In this document: one piece after another, positions 17,728-28,898 of the stretch
Layout: every line of letters starts with the position of its first letter
Numbering within the stretch: position 1 is the stretch's first letter
Source of the DNA: Bacillota bacterium
GTDB lineage: Bacteria > Bacillota > Clostridia > Peptostreptococcales > Anaerovoracaceae
Assembly: GCA_025361765.1 (NCBI GenBank)
Contig: JANYJS010000082.1
Span: 22,442 to 86,441 of the forward strand
Length of the DNA stretch: 64,000 bases
Reading direction: 5' to 3'
Made by a program: the position numbers and the translations under genes
The notes under the pieces: model-generated
What the model was told of the DNA's origin: nothing
Database searches by the model: none
What the model saw: only the letters and a program-made list of their open reading frames with translations

Positions 17728-19062
17728 ATGATCAACGTTGAAAAATCTTGGGAAAAAACTTTAGAACTTCTTAAGCCAGAGCTTACTCCCGTTAGCTATG
17801 ATGTTTGGATGGCTACACTTAAGCCTATTTCCTGGGATGAAGAAGCTGGAAAACTCTATCTACAGGTTTATAATGATTACTCTAAATCCATTCTTGAGAC
17901 AAGATATGTGAACGTTGTAGAAAGTTCAGCCAAAGAAGCCTTCGGAAAACCCATTAAGGTCATCTTTGTTGAAGCTGATGACGTCATTCCTTCAAAAGAA
18001 AGAGAAATCACAAAAAAAGCATTTACTGATGAATTATACCTTAATCCAAAATATATTTTCAATACCTTCGTCGTAGGAAATAACAATCGTTTTGCCCACG
18101 CTGCCTCTCTTGCCGTCGCCGAACTTCCTTCCAAGAGATATAATCCTTTATTTATATACGGAGCAGCTGGACTTGGTAAAACACATCTCATGCATGCTAT
18201 AGGTCATTTTATCATTCAACAAAGTCCAAATCTTAAAGTATTGTATGTCTCTTCCGAAATGTTTACCAACGAACTCATTAAAGCCATCAGAGAAGATAAA
18301 AATGTGGATTTCCGCAATAAATACAGACATATTGATGTATTGTTAATAGACGATATCCAGTTTATAGAAAAAAAGGAACGTACGCAAGAAGAAATATTTC
18401 ATACTTTTAATACGTTATATGAAGCCAACAAACAAATTATCGTTTCCAGCGACAGGCCGCCAAAAGAACTGATCACTTTAGCTGAACGGCTTCGTTCACG
18501 TTTTGAATGGGGTTTAATTGCTGATATTCAGCCTCCTGACTATGAGACTAGAGTCGCCATTCTTATAAAAAAAGCAGAAATGGAAGATGTGGTCATCAAT
18601 GAAAACATTTTAGAAATTATCGAATTTGTTGCAGAAAAAATCCAATCAAACATTCGAGAACTTGAAGGCGCTTTGATTCGAGTCATTGCTTATGCCAATC
18701 TCACTAACCAAAAAATCAACAAAGATCTGGCAAAAGCAGTCTTAAAAGATATTTTTTCCTCCAATAATAGAAAAGTTACACCAAAAATTATCAAAGATTC
18801 AGTTTGTAGTCATTTTAATATCACTATTGCCGATATGGAATCTGCCAAGCGTTCCACTAATTTGTCTTATCCAAGGCAAATTGCCATGTATATTTGCAGG
18901 GATCTTACTACTTTATCCTTGCCAAAGATTGGGGAGGCTTTTGGGCATAGGGATCATACTACTGTTCTTCATGCCTGCAATAAAATTTCCAGAGAAATTC
19001 TTTTAAATGCTAATTTAAAAGAAATTATTAATACTCTAGTTGCCGATATCCAATCAGATTGA
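17728..19062 (+). CDS. dnaA: Chromosomal replication initiator DnaA
   Basis: 444 residues. Domain I starts SWEKTLELLKPELTPVSYDVW; the linker is short (about 85-105); the AAA+ domain III begins NTFVVGNNNRFAHAA, Walker A GAAGLGKTHLMHAIG (about 141-155), Walker B VLLIDDIQF, sensor RLRSRFEWGL; domain IV carries the DnaA signature FGHRDHTTVLHACNKI. It unwinds oriC and loads the helicase. ATG 17728 is preferred over 17704 because AGAGGA lies 8 bases upstream. Confidence 0.98.
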   Translation: MINVEKSWEKTLELLKPELTPVSYDVWMATLKPISWDEEAGKLYLQVYNDYSKSILETRYVNVVESSAKEAFGKPIKVIFVEADDVIPSKEREITKKAFTDELYLNPKYIFNTFVVGNNNRFAHAASLAVAELPSKRYNPLFIYGAAGLGKTHLMHAIGHFIIQQSPNLKVLYVSSEMFTNELIKAIREDKNVDFRNKYRHIDVLLIDDIQFIEKKERTQEEIFHTFNTLYEANKQIIVSSDRPPKELITLAERLRSRFEWGLIADIQPPDYETRVAILIKKAEMEDVVINENILEIIEFVAEKIQSNIRELEGALIRVIAYANLTNQKINKDLAKAVLKDIFSSNNRKVTPKIIKDSVCSHFNITIADMESAKRSTNLSYPRQIAMYICRDLTTLSLPKIGEAFGHRDHTTVLHACNKISREILLNANLKEIINTLVADIQSD

Positions 19063-19295
19063 TATTTATGGATTCAATTTTTTCGATCTGGTTAATTATG
19101 GATTTATATTTTCAAAATCAATAAAAATCCATACACATGACCCTTCATAACTTTTACACCTTATCCACAGATTTAATATTAATAAAAACCTTTCAAAATA
19201 TTGATTTATGTTTATACACAGAAGTTATACACAAATCCACAGGGCTTACTACTACTATTACTAGGTTTATATTTATATAAAGAGGAGGAAGCGCC
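19063..19295 (+). other. oriC downstream part (dnaA-dnaN intergenic) with DnaA-box cluster
   Basis: A perfect TTATCCACA lies at 19161-19169, followed by two TTATACACA boxes at 19212-19220 and 19225-19233 and a near-box AAATCCACA at 19233-19241. The AT-rich stretch between them (about 19170-19211) is a candidate unwinding element. The spacing and orientation resemble the incC/DUE side of the B. subtilis origin. Confidence 0.8.
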
Positions 19296-20408
19296 ATGAA
19301 AGTCATCTGCCAACAGCAGCAACTCGCAAAAGCACTAAATACCGTAACAAAGGCTATAACAACAAGAACGACCATTCCAATTTTAAAAGGGATACTACTG
19401 GAAGCTTCAATAGATAATATCTTAAAGATAGCTGCATCTGACCTCGATTTAAGTATTGAAAAAAAAATAATTACTTCAGTTATTGAAGAAGGATCTATTG
19501 TTGTCTCTTCAAGACTTTTTGTTGACATTATCAGAAAACTGCCAAATGAAGATATAGAGATAGAGGTTTTTGAAAACAATAATGTTAAAATAACCTGTCT
19601 TGCTTCTGAATTTATGATTATTGGACAATCTGCTGAAGAATTTCCAAATATTGGTGAAATAAAAGAAGAAAATAAAATCAGCATAGATAAAGATATCTTT
19701 AAAGATATGATAAAAAGAACAAGTTTTTCTGCCAGCATAGATGAATCAAAAGGAATCATAGTTGGTGTACTCATAGAAATTGAAAAAGAAACACTTACAA
19801 TGGTTGCATTAGATGGTTTTCGTATGGCTGTAAATAAAGAATATATGAAAAGTGAAGAAAATAGAAAAATAATCATTGCCGCTAGGATTTTAAATGAAAT
19901 TAATAAAATTTTAAACGAAGAAGAAAAAGAAAAGGAAATTTCTTTAATATTGGATGAAAAAAAGGCAGTTATTTATCTATCGGATACGAGAATCGTTCTC
20001 AGACTTCTTGAAGGAGATTTTATAAAATATAAAGATATTATTCCTAAAGATTATAAATCCAGGATCAAACTTCATAGGGCAGATTTTCTGGATAGCATAG
20101 AAAGAGCTTCTCTTCTGGCAAAGGAAGGAAAAAATAATCTTATAAAAATCAGCATAACAGATAACAAAATGACGATTACTTCAAGATCAGAAGAAGGAAA
20201 TGTCAAAGAAGAAGTCTTCATAGAAAAAGAAGGAGAAAATCTTGATATTGGATTTAACTCTAAATACTTGCTTGATGTTTTGAAAACCATTTCCGACGAG
20301 GAAATGAGCATGGAATTCAATACCAGCGTCAGCCCATGCTTAATCAGGCCCGTGACAGGAAATCATTTTGACTACCTGATTCTCCCAGTGAGAATAACAG
20401 CAAATTAA
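19296..20408 (+). CDS. dnaN: DNA polymerase III beta subunit (sliding clamp)
   Basis: 370 residues with three clamp repeats. Typical parts are RTTIPILKGILLEA (about 23-36), FSASIDESKG, VALDGFRMAV and the C-terminal YLILPVRI. It tethers polymerase to DNA and binds replication and repair partners. GAGGAGGAAG precedes the ATG. The gene is conspicuously A-rich, with many Lys, Glu and Ile codons, compared with gyrB and gyrA nearby. Confidence 0.97.
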   Translation: MKVICQQQQLAKALNTVTKAITTRTTIPILKGILLEASIDNILKIAASDLDLSIEKKIITSVIEEGSIVVSSRLFVDIIRKLPNEDIEIEVFENNNVKITCLASEFMIIGQSAEEFPNIGEIKEENKISIDKDIFKDMIKRTSFSASIDESKGIIVGVLIEIEKETLTMVALDGFRMAVNKEYMKSEENRKIIIAARILNEINKILNEEEKEKEISLILDEKKAVIYLSDTRIVLRLLEGDFIKYKDIIPKDYKSRIKLHRADFLDSIERASLLAKEGKNNLIKISITDNKMTITSRSEEGNVKEEVFIEKEGENLDIGFNSKYLLDVLKTISDEEMSMEFNTSVSPCLIRPVTGNHFDYLILPVRITAN

Positions 20409-20519
20409 ACTGATCAAAAATTATAATAAATTGAGCTTGTTAAAATTCATAAACAAATAATGAAAAATCAAATTGAAAGATATAAATAAAAATCCTAATA
20501 AAGTTAAAATGAGCTATAA

Positions 20520-20550
20520 TAAAAGAGGTTTGAAGCCTCTTTTATATTTT
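20520..20550 (+). terminator. Rho-independent terminator between dnaN and recF
   Basis: TAAAAGAGG (20520-20528) pairs with CCTCTTTTA (20536-20544) across a 7-base loop, followed by TATTTTT. It separates dnaA-dnaN from recF. In many relatives an S4-domain gene (yaaA) sits here; no such ORF exists in 20409-20569. A -10-like TATAAT ends at 20520 without a good -35. Confidence 0.8.
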
Positions 20551-20569
20551 TATGGAAAAGGATATATAC

Positions 20570-21673
20570 ATGTATTTTAAAAACCTAAAACTTCAGGATT
20601 TTCGGAATTATGACCAGGAAAAAGTGGAGTTTCACCCTAAAGTCAATATTATAACCGGTAATAATGCCCAAGGAAAAACAAATATTCTCGAGGCTTTATA
20701 TATGATGTCTTTGTCAAAGTCTTTTAGAACCAACAAAGACAGTGAAATGATTGGATTTGGCAAAAATCTTGCTAGAATTAAATCCAGTTCATTTAAAGAT
20801 GATCGGCAAATTGATATAGAAATCATTCTTGAAGAAGGACAAAAAACGATTAAAATAGATGGACTTAAAGCCAACAAAATTTCTGAGATCCTAGAAAATG
20901 TCTATATCGTTATTTTTTCGCCAGAAGATATTGGCATTATAAAAGGTGAACCTGAAAAAAGAAGAAAGTTCATCAATAGAGAGCTTTGCCAATTAAAACC
21001 GGTTTACTACAGCAATCTTGGCAGATACAAAAAAATAGTTCAGCAGCGTAACCACCTATTAAAACAGGATAACATTAATCCTGATGTATTATCGGTTTGG
21101 AATCAGGAATTTGCGGATATGGGAGCACGCATCATACGGGAGCGCGAAATATTCATCAAAAAGCTTGATAAAATAAGCAGGGAAATACATAAAAAAATAA
21201 CTGACGGTAAAGAAAATCTCACAATTATTTATGACAGCGATGTGACCTGCAAAGAGTCTTTAAGGGATCAAATTGAGGAGTTTCAACGGAAACTACAAAA
21301 AAATGCACAAAACGACCTGTTTCGTAAAACCTCAACGGTTGGCCCCCACAAGGATGACTTAAAAATAATGATCGATGAAATGGACATCAGAAATTTCGGT
21401 TCTCAAGGACAGCAGCGAACAGCTGCCCTTTCCCTTAAACTGGCTGAAATAGAAATCATCAGAGAAGAGACTGGAGAAATTCCAATTTTGCTCCTCGATG
21501 ATGTTCTGTCTGAACTGGATTTTTCAAGACAAAAATTTCTCATCAGTTCTTTAAGAGAGGCCCAGCTTTTTATAACGACAACGGAAATCAGCGACTACGT
21601 CAGAGACACTTTAACAGACAACTTCATTTTCACCGTACAAGGCGGGAAAATAAGGCGAGAGCAGACTTTTTGA
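20570..21673 (+). CDS. recF: DNA repair and recombination protein RecF
   Basis: 367 residues from ATG 20570, which has AAAGGA 7 bases upstream and aligns with the normal MY..NL..L..FRNY start. Walker A GNNAQGKTNILEALY (about 31-45), signature FGSQGQQRTAALSLKLAE and Walker B PILLLDDVLSELD (about 302-314) mark the SMC-like ATPase. It loads RecA at gapped DNA with RecO and RecR. Confidence 0.97.
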   Translation: MYFKNLKLQDFRNYDQEKVEFHPKVNIITGNNAQGKTNILEALYMMSLSKSFRTNKDSEMIGFGKNLARIKSSSFKDDRQIDIEIILEEGQKTIKIDGLKANKISEILENVYIVIFSPEDIGIIKGEPEKRRKFINRELCQLKPVYYSNLGRYKKIVQQRNHLLKQDNINPDVLSVWNQEFADMGARIIREREIFIKKLDKISREIHKKITDGKENLTIIYDSDVTCKESLRDQIEEFQRKLQKNAQNDLFRKTSTVGPHKDDLKIMIDEMDIRNFGSQGQQRTAALSLKLAEIEIIREETGEIPILLLDDVLSELDFSRQKFLISSLREAQLFITTTEISDYVRDTLTDNFIFTVQGGKIRREQTF

Positions 21674-21710
21674 ACAAGGGTGAGGATTTTCGTCAAACAT
21701 AAAATAAAAT

Positions 21711-21738
21711 TTGAAAACAGAAGGGTTTTCGTGTATAG
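21711..21738 (+). promoter_or_regulatory. Sigma-A promoter for gyrB
   Basis: TTGAAA (21711-21716) and TATAGT (21733-21738) are 16 bp apart, about 110 bp ahead of gyrB. The recF-gyrB gap (21674-21851) has no remB/DUF370 ORF, which is often found here. Confidence 0.55.
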
Positions 21739-21839
21739 TATATAGTGGTTCAAGACAGTACATACCACTATATAAAGTTGATATGAACAAAAATAATCTG
21801 ATGATAAAGTGGTCAAATTGACCGAAAATATGATACTAA

Positions 21840-23771
<1,932 letters not shown>

Positions 23772-23783
23772 GGGGCCGGCATA

Positions 23784-26339
23784 ATGACGAATTCAATTGA
23801 AGATTTAAAATTAATACAGCGAGATATCAATGACGAAATGGAAAAATCCTATATAGACTATGCTATGAGCGTTATTGTAGGCAGAGCTCTTCCTGATGTT
23901 AGGGACGGCTTAAAGCCTGTCCATCGCAGAATACTATATGCTATGAACGAACTTGGCTTGTCACCAGACAAACCGCATCGAAAATCCGCCCGTATTGTCG
24001 GAGACGTTTTAGGTAAATATCATCCCCATGGCGATACTTCGGTCTATGATGCCATGGTGCGTATGGCCCAGGAATTTTCCATTCGCTGCATGCTTGTGGA
24101 TGGACACGGAAACTTTGGTTCCGTCGATGGCGACAGCGCTGCGGCTATGAGGTACACCGAAGCCAGAATGACACCTTTCGCAGTAGAAATGCTGAGAGAC
24201 ATTGACAAAGAAACCGTCGATTATGACTTAAATTTTGATGAAACGCTAAACGAACCAAGGGTGCTTCCAGCCAGATATCCAAACCTTCTTGTTAATGGAT
24301 CAAATGGTATTGCTGTTGGTATGGCCACATCTATTCCTCCCCACAATCTTGGTGAAATCATTGATGCCACGGTTAAAATGATTGATGATGAGAACGCCGA
24401 TATAGAAGACCTGATCAAAATTGTCAAAGGCCCGGATTTTCCCACCGGTGCTATGATTCTAGGCAAAAATGATGCAAAAGCCGCCTATAGAACAGGTCAA
24501 GGCAGGGTTAAGGTCAGATCCAGAGCAGAGATCGAAGTGACCAGCAAAGGCAAGCAGCAGATTGTCATCACAGAAATTCCATTTCAAGTCAACAAGGCAA
24601 GAGTCATAGAGAAAATTGCCGAACTGGTGAGAGAGAAGAAAATGGAATATATCTCAGACCTTAGAGATGAGTCTGATCGAGACGGCATGCGTATTGTCAT
24701 CGAATTAAAAAGAGATGCCAATCCTCAAATTACTTTGAACAGATTATTCAAACATACTCAGCTTCAAGATAATTACAGCATTATCATGCTTGCTATCGTA
24801 AATGGAGAGCCAAAACTTCTAAACCTATACCAGATGCTCGAGCAGTATCTGCTCCATCAGAAGGAAGTTGTAACGAGAAGAACTCAGTATGACCTCAGAA
24901 AAGCTGAAGAGAGAGCCCACATATTAGAGGGTCTAAAAATTGCTCTGGATAATATTGACGAGGTTATCGCCCTAATCAAGAAGTCTCCAAATTCAGTTGA
25001 GGCTAAGTTAAAGCTTTCAGAGAGATTTGGCTTTTCTGATAAACAGGCTCAGGCTATCCTAGACATGAGACTCCAAAGACTGACTGGACTTGAGCGCGAA
25101 AAGATCGAACAGGAATACGATGCACTCCTAAAAGAAATTTTATGGTTTAAGGAAATTCTTGCTGACGAAAAAGTGCTCATGGGCTTGATCAGAAAAGAGC
25201 TCGTAGAAATAAAAAAGAAATATGCAGATAAAAGAAGAACGGAAATTTTGCCGGATGCAGATGAAATCGACGAAGAAGATTTGATTCAAGAAGAAAAAGT
25301 GGCCATCACCCTGACCCATCTTGGCTATATCAAGAGGATTTCTTCAGATACCTATAAACTTCAGAAGCGTGGCGGTAGAGGCATTACGGGAGTCACCACC
25401 AGGGACAATGACTTTATCAGTCAGCTGATTACAACATCGACCCATGATTATCTGATGTTCTTTACGAATACAGGCAGAGTCTATAGGATTAAGTCCTATG
25501 AAATACCTGAGGCCCAAAGAACGGCTAAAGGAACGCCTTTGGTCAACTTCCTACATCTGACCCAGAAGGAAAGAATCACTGCAGTCATTCCAATTAAAGA
25601 ATTTGTCGCAGATAAGTTCCTTATTGCCGTAACCAAAATGGGCACAATTAAAAAAACAGAGCTGTCCCAGTTTGATACCAGCAGAAAAGCAGGCTTAATT
25701 GCCATCAGCCTAAAAGAAGGCGATGAGCTCATAGGCATCAAGCAGACCTCGGGTACCAGTAATGTCATTATCGTTACAAAGCAGGGCAAATGTATCTGTT
25801 TCAGCGAAGAAGATGTCAGAAGCATGGGCAGGAACGCCGGAGGCGTGCGCGCAATTACCCTTGAGAAAGGTGATGAAGTTGTGGCTATGGAGCTAGCGGA
25901 AAAAGATGAAGAGCTCTTGGTGGCTACCAGATTTGGCTATGGCAAAAGGACTGCGGTAGAAGAATATAAGGTTCAGGCCAGAGGCGGAAAAGGCCTTTTG
26001 ACCTATGATAAGTCTAAATTTAAGAAAACCGGCGAACTCATTGGTGCTATGGTCGTTAACGACACGGATGAAGTGCTCCTAATAAACTCGGATGGGATCA
26101 TCATTAGAATCAGCGCATCAGAGGTATCAAGACTCGGTAGAGCGACGCAAGGTGTTAAAATCATGCGTGTCTTAGAGGATGCCAATATCATTTCTTTGGC
26201 AAAGGTTGTCAATGAAGATGAGGAGCTTGAGAAGATCGCTGCTTTAAGAGAGGGAATTTCGGAAGAAAGCAATTTGGTTGAAGAAGAAGTAGCAGAGAAT
26301 GACCAAATTACCCTTGATATTCTAGAATCGAAAAAATAG
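23784..26339 (+). CDS. gyrA: DNA gyrase subunit A
   Basis: 851 residues. [43 protein letters not shown] and the catalytic tyrosine at about residue 124 in [10 protein letters not shown]. Six C-terminal beta-pinwheel blades follow; the GyrA box is seen as [10 protein letters not shown] (about 531-540). It introduces negative supercoils with GyrB. It is 12 bp from gyrB. The tail is acidic and long ([18 protein letters not shown]). Confidence 0.98.
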   Translation: MTNSIEDLKLIQRDINDEMEKSYIDYAMSVIVGRALPDVRDGLKPVHRRILYAMNELGLSPDKPHRKSARIVGDVLGKYHPHGDTSVYDAMVRMAQEFSIRCMLVDGHGNFGSVDGDSAAAMRYTEARMTPFAVEMLRDIDKETVDYDLNFDETLNEPRVLPARYPNLLVNGSNGIAVGMATSIPPHNLGEIIDATVKMIDDENADIEDLIKIVKGPDFPTGAMILGKNDAKAAYRTGQGRVKVRSRAEIEVTSKGKQQIVITEIPFQVNKARVIEKIAELVREKKMEYISDLRDESDRDGMRIVIELKRDANPQITLNRLFKHTQLQDNYSIIMLAIVNGEPKLLNLYQMLEQYLLHQKEVVTRRTQYDLRKAEERAHILEGLKIALDNIDEVIALIKKSPNSVEAKLKLSERFGFSDKQAQAILDMRLQRLTGLEREKIEQEYDALLKEILWFKEILADEKVLMGLIRKELVEIKKKYADKRRTEILPDADEIDEEDLIQEEKVAITLTHLGYIKRISSDTYKLQKRGGRGITGVTTRDNDFISQLITTSTHDYLMFFTNTGRVYRIKSYEIPEAQRTAKGTPLVNFLHLTQKERITAVIPIKEFVADKFLIAVTKMGTIKKTELSQFDTSRKAGLIAISLKEGDELIGIKQTSGTSNVIIVTKQGKCICFSEEDVRSMGRNAGGVRAITLEKGDEVVAMELAEKDEELLVATRFGYGKRTAVEEYKVQARGGKGLLTYDKSKFKKTGELIGAMVVNDTDEVLLINSDGIIIRISASEVSRLGRATQGVKIMRVLEDANIISLAKVVNEDEELEKIAALREGISEESNLVEEEVAENDQITLDILESKK

Positions 26340-26356
26340 CATAGAAGCAGGCCAGT

Positions 26357-26381
26357 GTTTGAACCCTTTGGCAGAGGGTAT
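26357..26381 (+). promoter_or_regulatory. Sigma-B-type promoter for rsbV-rsbW-sigB
   Basis: GTTTGA (26357-26362) and GGGTAT (26376-26381) are 13 bp apart. The B. subtilis sigma-B consensus is GTTTAA-N12-14-GGGTAT, so the -10 is perfect and the -35 has one mismatch. It lies 18 bp after gyrA and about 21 bp before the rsbV start, implying that SigB drives its own operon. Confidence 0.78.
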
Positions 26382-26402
26382 ACCTTGAAACAGGAGGAAG
26401 TA

Positions 26403-26714
26403 ATGATGTCTTTACAGATCGTGAGCAGTTTTGACGAAGAGAATGACCATTGGAAAATAGAATTATCTGGAGAAATAGATATTTCAACCGCAAAGATTTT
26501 TAGAGAAACTTTGGAGAAAGTCTATCAGGAAAAACAAAAAGATATTAGCCTTTATTTCGACCAATTGACTTATATTGACAGCACAGGTCTTGGTGTGATC
26601 ATTGGCGCTTATGGTAAAATGAAGGAAAAGAATAATAGGATTCAAATTCTAAATCCAAAACAGAACATCAAAAAACTGCTGACCATTACGAGCCTTGATC
26701 AAATACTGTTGTAA
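26403..26714 (+). CDS. rsbV: Anti-anti-sigma factor RsbV (STAS domain)
   Basis: 103 residues from ATG 26403, 5 bases after AGGAGG; a longer frame starting at 26355 overlaps the promoter. Single STAS domain: VELSGEIDISTA-type strand-helix (about 19-30) and YIDSTGLGVIIGAYGKMKE with the phosphorylatable serine at residue 60. Unphosphorylated RsbV binds RsbW and frees SigB; RsbW phosphorylates and inactivates it. First gene of the partner-switch operon. Confidence 0.92.
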   Translation: MMSLQIVSSFDEENDHWKIELSGEIDISTAKIFRETLEKVYQEKQKDISLYFDQLTYIDSTGLGVIIGAYGKMKEKNNRIQILNPKQNIKKLLTITSLDQILL

Positions 26715-26727
26715 TGAGGAGAAAAAA

Positions 26728-27129
26728 ATGGCTGATTTGTTGAAATTTTCAATTCCAGGAAAACCGGAATATGTTGGGGTTGTAAGACTAGCTGTGTCTT
26801 CTGCCGCAAACTGCGCCGGCTTTAGCATGGAAGCCATCGAGGACATTAAGGTCGCAGTTTCGGAAGCCTGCACCAATGTTGTGCTGCATGGCACAACAGA
26901 AGAAAACTGTTATGAAGTGGAATGCAAAATAGAAAAAGATAAGTTGATTATTCTAGTAACGGACCTTTGTGGGGGCTATGACACTGAAAAATATCTTGAA
27001 CCTTGCTTGGACAAGCCTAAAGAGGGCGGTCTTGGGATTTTCATCATTAGAGCGCTCATGGATGAAGTCGATATTTTGTCTAAATTAGGCGAAGGCACAA
27101 AAATCCAAATGGTGAAGTATTTACTATAG
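26728..27129 (+). CDS. rsbW: Anti-sigma-B factor / serine kinase RsbW
   Basis: 133 residues from ATG 26728, with GAGGAG 6 bases upstream. The start FSIPGKPEYVGVVRLAVSSAA and EDIKVAVSEACTNVVLHG (N-box of the GHKL kinase fold) are RsbW-like rather than SpoIIAB-like, and GGLGIFIIRALMDEV is the G-box. It binds SigB or phosphorylates RsbV depending on the state of the switch. Confidence 0.92.
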   Translation: MADLLKFSIPGKPEYVGVVRLAVSSAANCAGFSMEAIEDIKVAVSEACTNVVLHGTTEENCYEVECKIEKDKLIILVTDLCGGYDTEKYLEPCLDKPKEGGLGIFIIRALMDEVDILSKLGEGTKIQMVKYLL

Positions 27130-27144
27130 CTTATGAGGTGAACT

Positions 27145-27912
27145 ATGTCCGTTCTACAAAAGGAGCAGACAGAAGTAAATAACCAGGAAATTTTCGAAAA
27201 GTATAGACGGGACAGAAGTATTGAAACAAGAAACGAAATTGTTCAAAAATACCTGTATGTCGTGGATATCCTGATTAGAAAGTATTTAAATAAAGGCGTG
27301 GAATATGACGATCTCTATCAGGTCGGTTCCATGGCTTTAGTTTTTGCTGTAGAAAGATTTGACCTCGATCGGGGATATGAATTTACCAGCTTTGCTACGC
27401 CTACGATTATCGGCGAAATAAAGCGATATTTTCGTGACAAAGGCTGGGCTATGAAGGTCCCGAGAAGACTCAAGGAGCTGGGTGCCAAGATTCCCCTCGC
27501 CAAAGAGGATTTGGAAAGATCTTTACTTCGAAGTCCAACTGTACCAGAGATTGCAGCGTATCTAGGATGCTCCGAAGAGGACGTGCTTGAAGCTATGGAA
27601 AGCAATCAGGCTTATGGTACTTTTTCCTTGCAGCAGGGTTTCGATGAAAATGGAGAGAGTGAAGACAATTCACTTGATAAATATCTTGGAAAAGAAGAGG
27701 ATGGATTTCAAAAGCTGGAGAACGAAGAATTGATCAAATCTGTCCTGGAAACCCTTTCCAAAGAAGAAAAGCAAATTTTTAAAATGAGATTTATTGATAA
27801 AATAATTCAGCAGGATATAGCGGAAACCCTAGGAGTTTCTCAGATGACCATTTCACGAATTGAGAAAAAAATCAGAAATAAATTCAGAAAGGAATTTGGT
27901 TTGAAGGTATGA
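27145..27912 (+). CDS. sigB: RNA polymerase sigma factor SigB family
   Basis: 255 residues. Region 2: EYDDLYQVGSMALVFAVERFDLDRGYEFTSFATPTIIGEIKRYFRDKGWAMKVPRRLKEL (about 51-115); region 3 helix around 120-155; region 4 ends with DIAETLGVSQMTISRIEKKIRNKF (about 226-249). The length and sequence fit the SigB/SigF/SigG group; the RsbV/RsbW partners and the sigma-B promoter upstream favour general-stress SigB over sporulation SigF. It overlaps trpS by 4 bp. Confidence 0.9.
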   Translation: MSVLQKEQTEVNNQEIFEKYRRDRSIETRNEIVQKYLYVVDILIRKYLNKGVEYDDLYQVGSMALVFAVERFDLDRGYEFTSFATPTIIGEIKRYFRDKGWAMKVPRRLKELGAKIPLAKEDLERSLLRSPTVPEIAAYLGCSEEDVLEAMESNQAYGTFSLQQGFDENGESEDNSLDKYLGKEEDGFQKLENEELIKSVLETLSKEEKQIFKMRFIDKIIQQDIAETLGVSQMTISRIEKKIRNKFRKEFGLKV

Positions 27913-28889
27913 AAAGAGTTTTCTCAGGGGTACAACCCACAGGAAACATCCATATAGGCAACTATTTGGGTGCTTTAAAACAATTTGTTGAGCTTCAGGA
28001 GGAAATGGACTGTGTGTACTGCATCGTCGATCTTCATTCCATTACGGTTCCCCAAGACCCAAAGGAATTAAGAAAAAATTCGCTGGACGTTGCCGCTTTA
28101 TATCTTGCTATTGGGCTTGATGCCAAAAAATCCATCATATTTTTACAGTCCTGCGTTCCTGCGCATGCAGAGCTTGCCTGGATTCTGATGTGCAACACAT
28201 ACACAGGCGAACTCAGCAGGATGACCCAGTTTAAGGATAAAAGCAGAGAGAAAGAGTCCGCACCGGCTGGCCTTTTTACCTATCCTGTGCTCATGGCGGC
28301 AGATATTCTCCTTTATGATACAGATGTAGTTCCTGTAGGAAATGACCAAAAACAGCATCTTGAACTAACGAGAGATATCGCTATTAGAATAAACAATAAA
28401 TACGGAAAAACCTTCGTCGTGCCTGAATATCGTGGAATGAAAGTGGGCGCAAGGGTCATGGCCCTAGACGATCCCAATGCAAAAATGAGCAAAAGTGCAG
28501 AGAATATCCATAGCAGAATTTCTCTTTTAGATACTCCGGAAAAGATTAAAAAATCCATCATGAAATCCACAACGGATTCCGATGGCATCATTGGTTTTGA
28601 CATTGATCAAAAGCCTGGCGTCAGCAATTTAATTTCAATTTACAGCGCTTTTTCGGGCAGTTCGATCAAAGATATCGAAAACAAATATGTAGGCAGTGGC
28701 TATGGTACCTTCAAGAATGACCTCGTTGAGATTATCAATTCGGCCATTGGTCCTATCCAACAAAGATTTAATGACATCAGGCATTCACAGGAACTTTTGA
28801 CTATTTTGAAAGATGGCCAAGAGCGGGCTGCTTTTCGTGCCGAAGTGACCTTAAGTAGAGTCAAGGAAAGATTTGGGCTGGGTCTTTAG
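27909..28889 (+). CDS. trpS: Tryptophanyl-tRNA synthetase
   Basis: 326 residues. Class I motifs: SGVQPTGNIHIGNYLGALKQF (HIGH as HIGN) and KMSKSAEN (KMSKS, about 193-199), plus the Trp pocket DLHSITVP and MAADILLYDTDVVPVGNDQKQHLELTRDIA. It charges tRNA-Trp. Its start overlaps the sigB stop by 4 bp, so at least part of its expression should come from the sigma-B operon. No T-box leader is present in front of it. Confidence 0.97.
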   Translation: MKRVFSGVQPTGNIHIGNYLGALKQFVELQEEMDCVYCIVDLHSITVPQDPKELRKNSLDVAALYLAIGLDAKKSIIFLQSCVPAHAELAWILMCNTYTGELSRMTQFKDKSREKESAPAGLFTYPVLMAADILLYDTDVVPVGNDQKQHLELTRDIAIRINNKYGKTFVVPEYRGMKVGARVMALDDPNAKMSKSAENIHSRISLLDTPEKIKKSIMKSTTDSDGIIGFDIDQKPGVSNLISIYSAFSGSSIKDIENKYVGSGYGTFKNDLVEIINSAIGPIQQRFNDIRHSQELLTILKDGQERAAFRAEVTLSRVKERFGLGL

Positions 28890-28898
28890 GGGAGAAAA

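Noticed and set aside
27800..27908. T-box riboswitch before trpS
   Set aside because: trpS overlaps sigB by 4 bp and the sequence before it is coding; no T-box motif seen.
26403..27912. spoIIAA-spoIIAB-sigF sporulation operon
   Set aside because: The kinase is closer to RsbW (PGKPEYVGVVRL start) and the upstream promoter has the sigma-B form, so rsbV-rsbW-sigB is the better reading.
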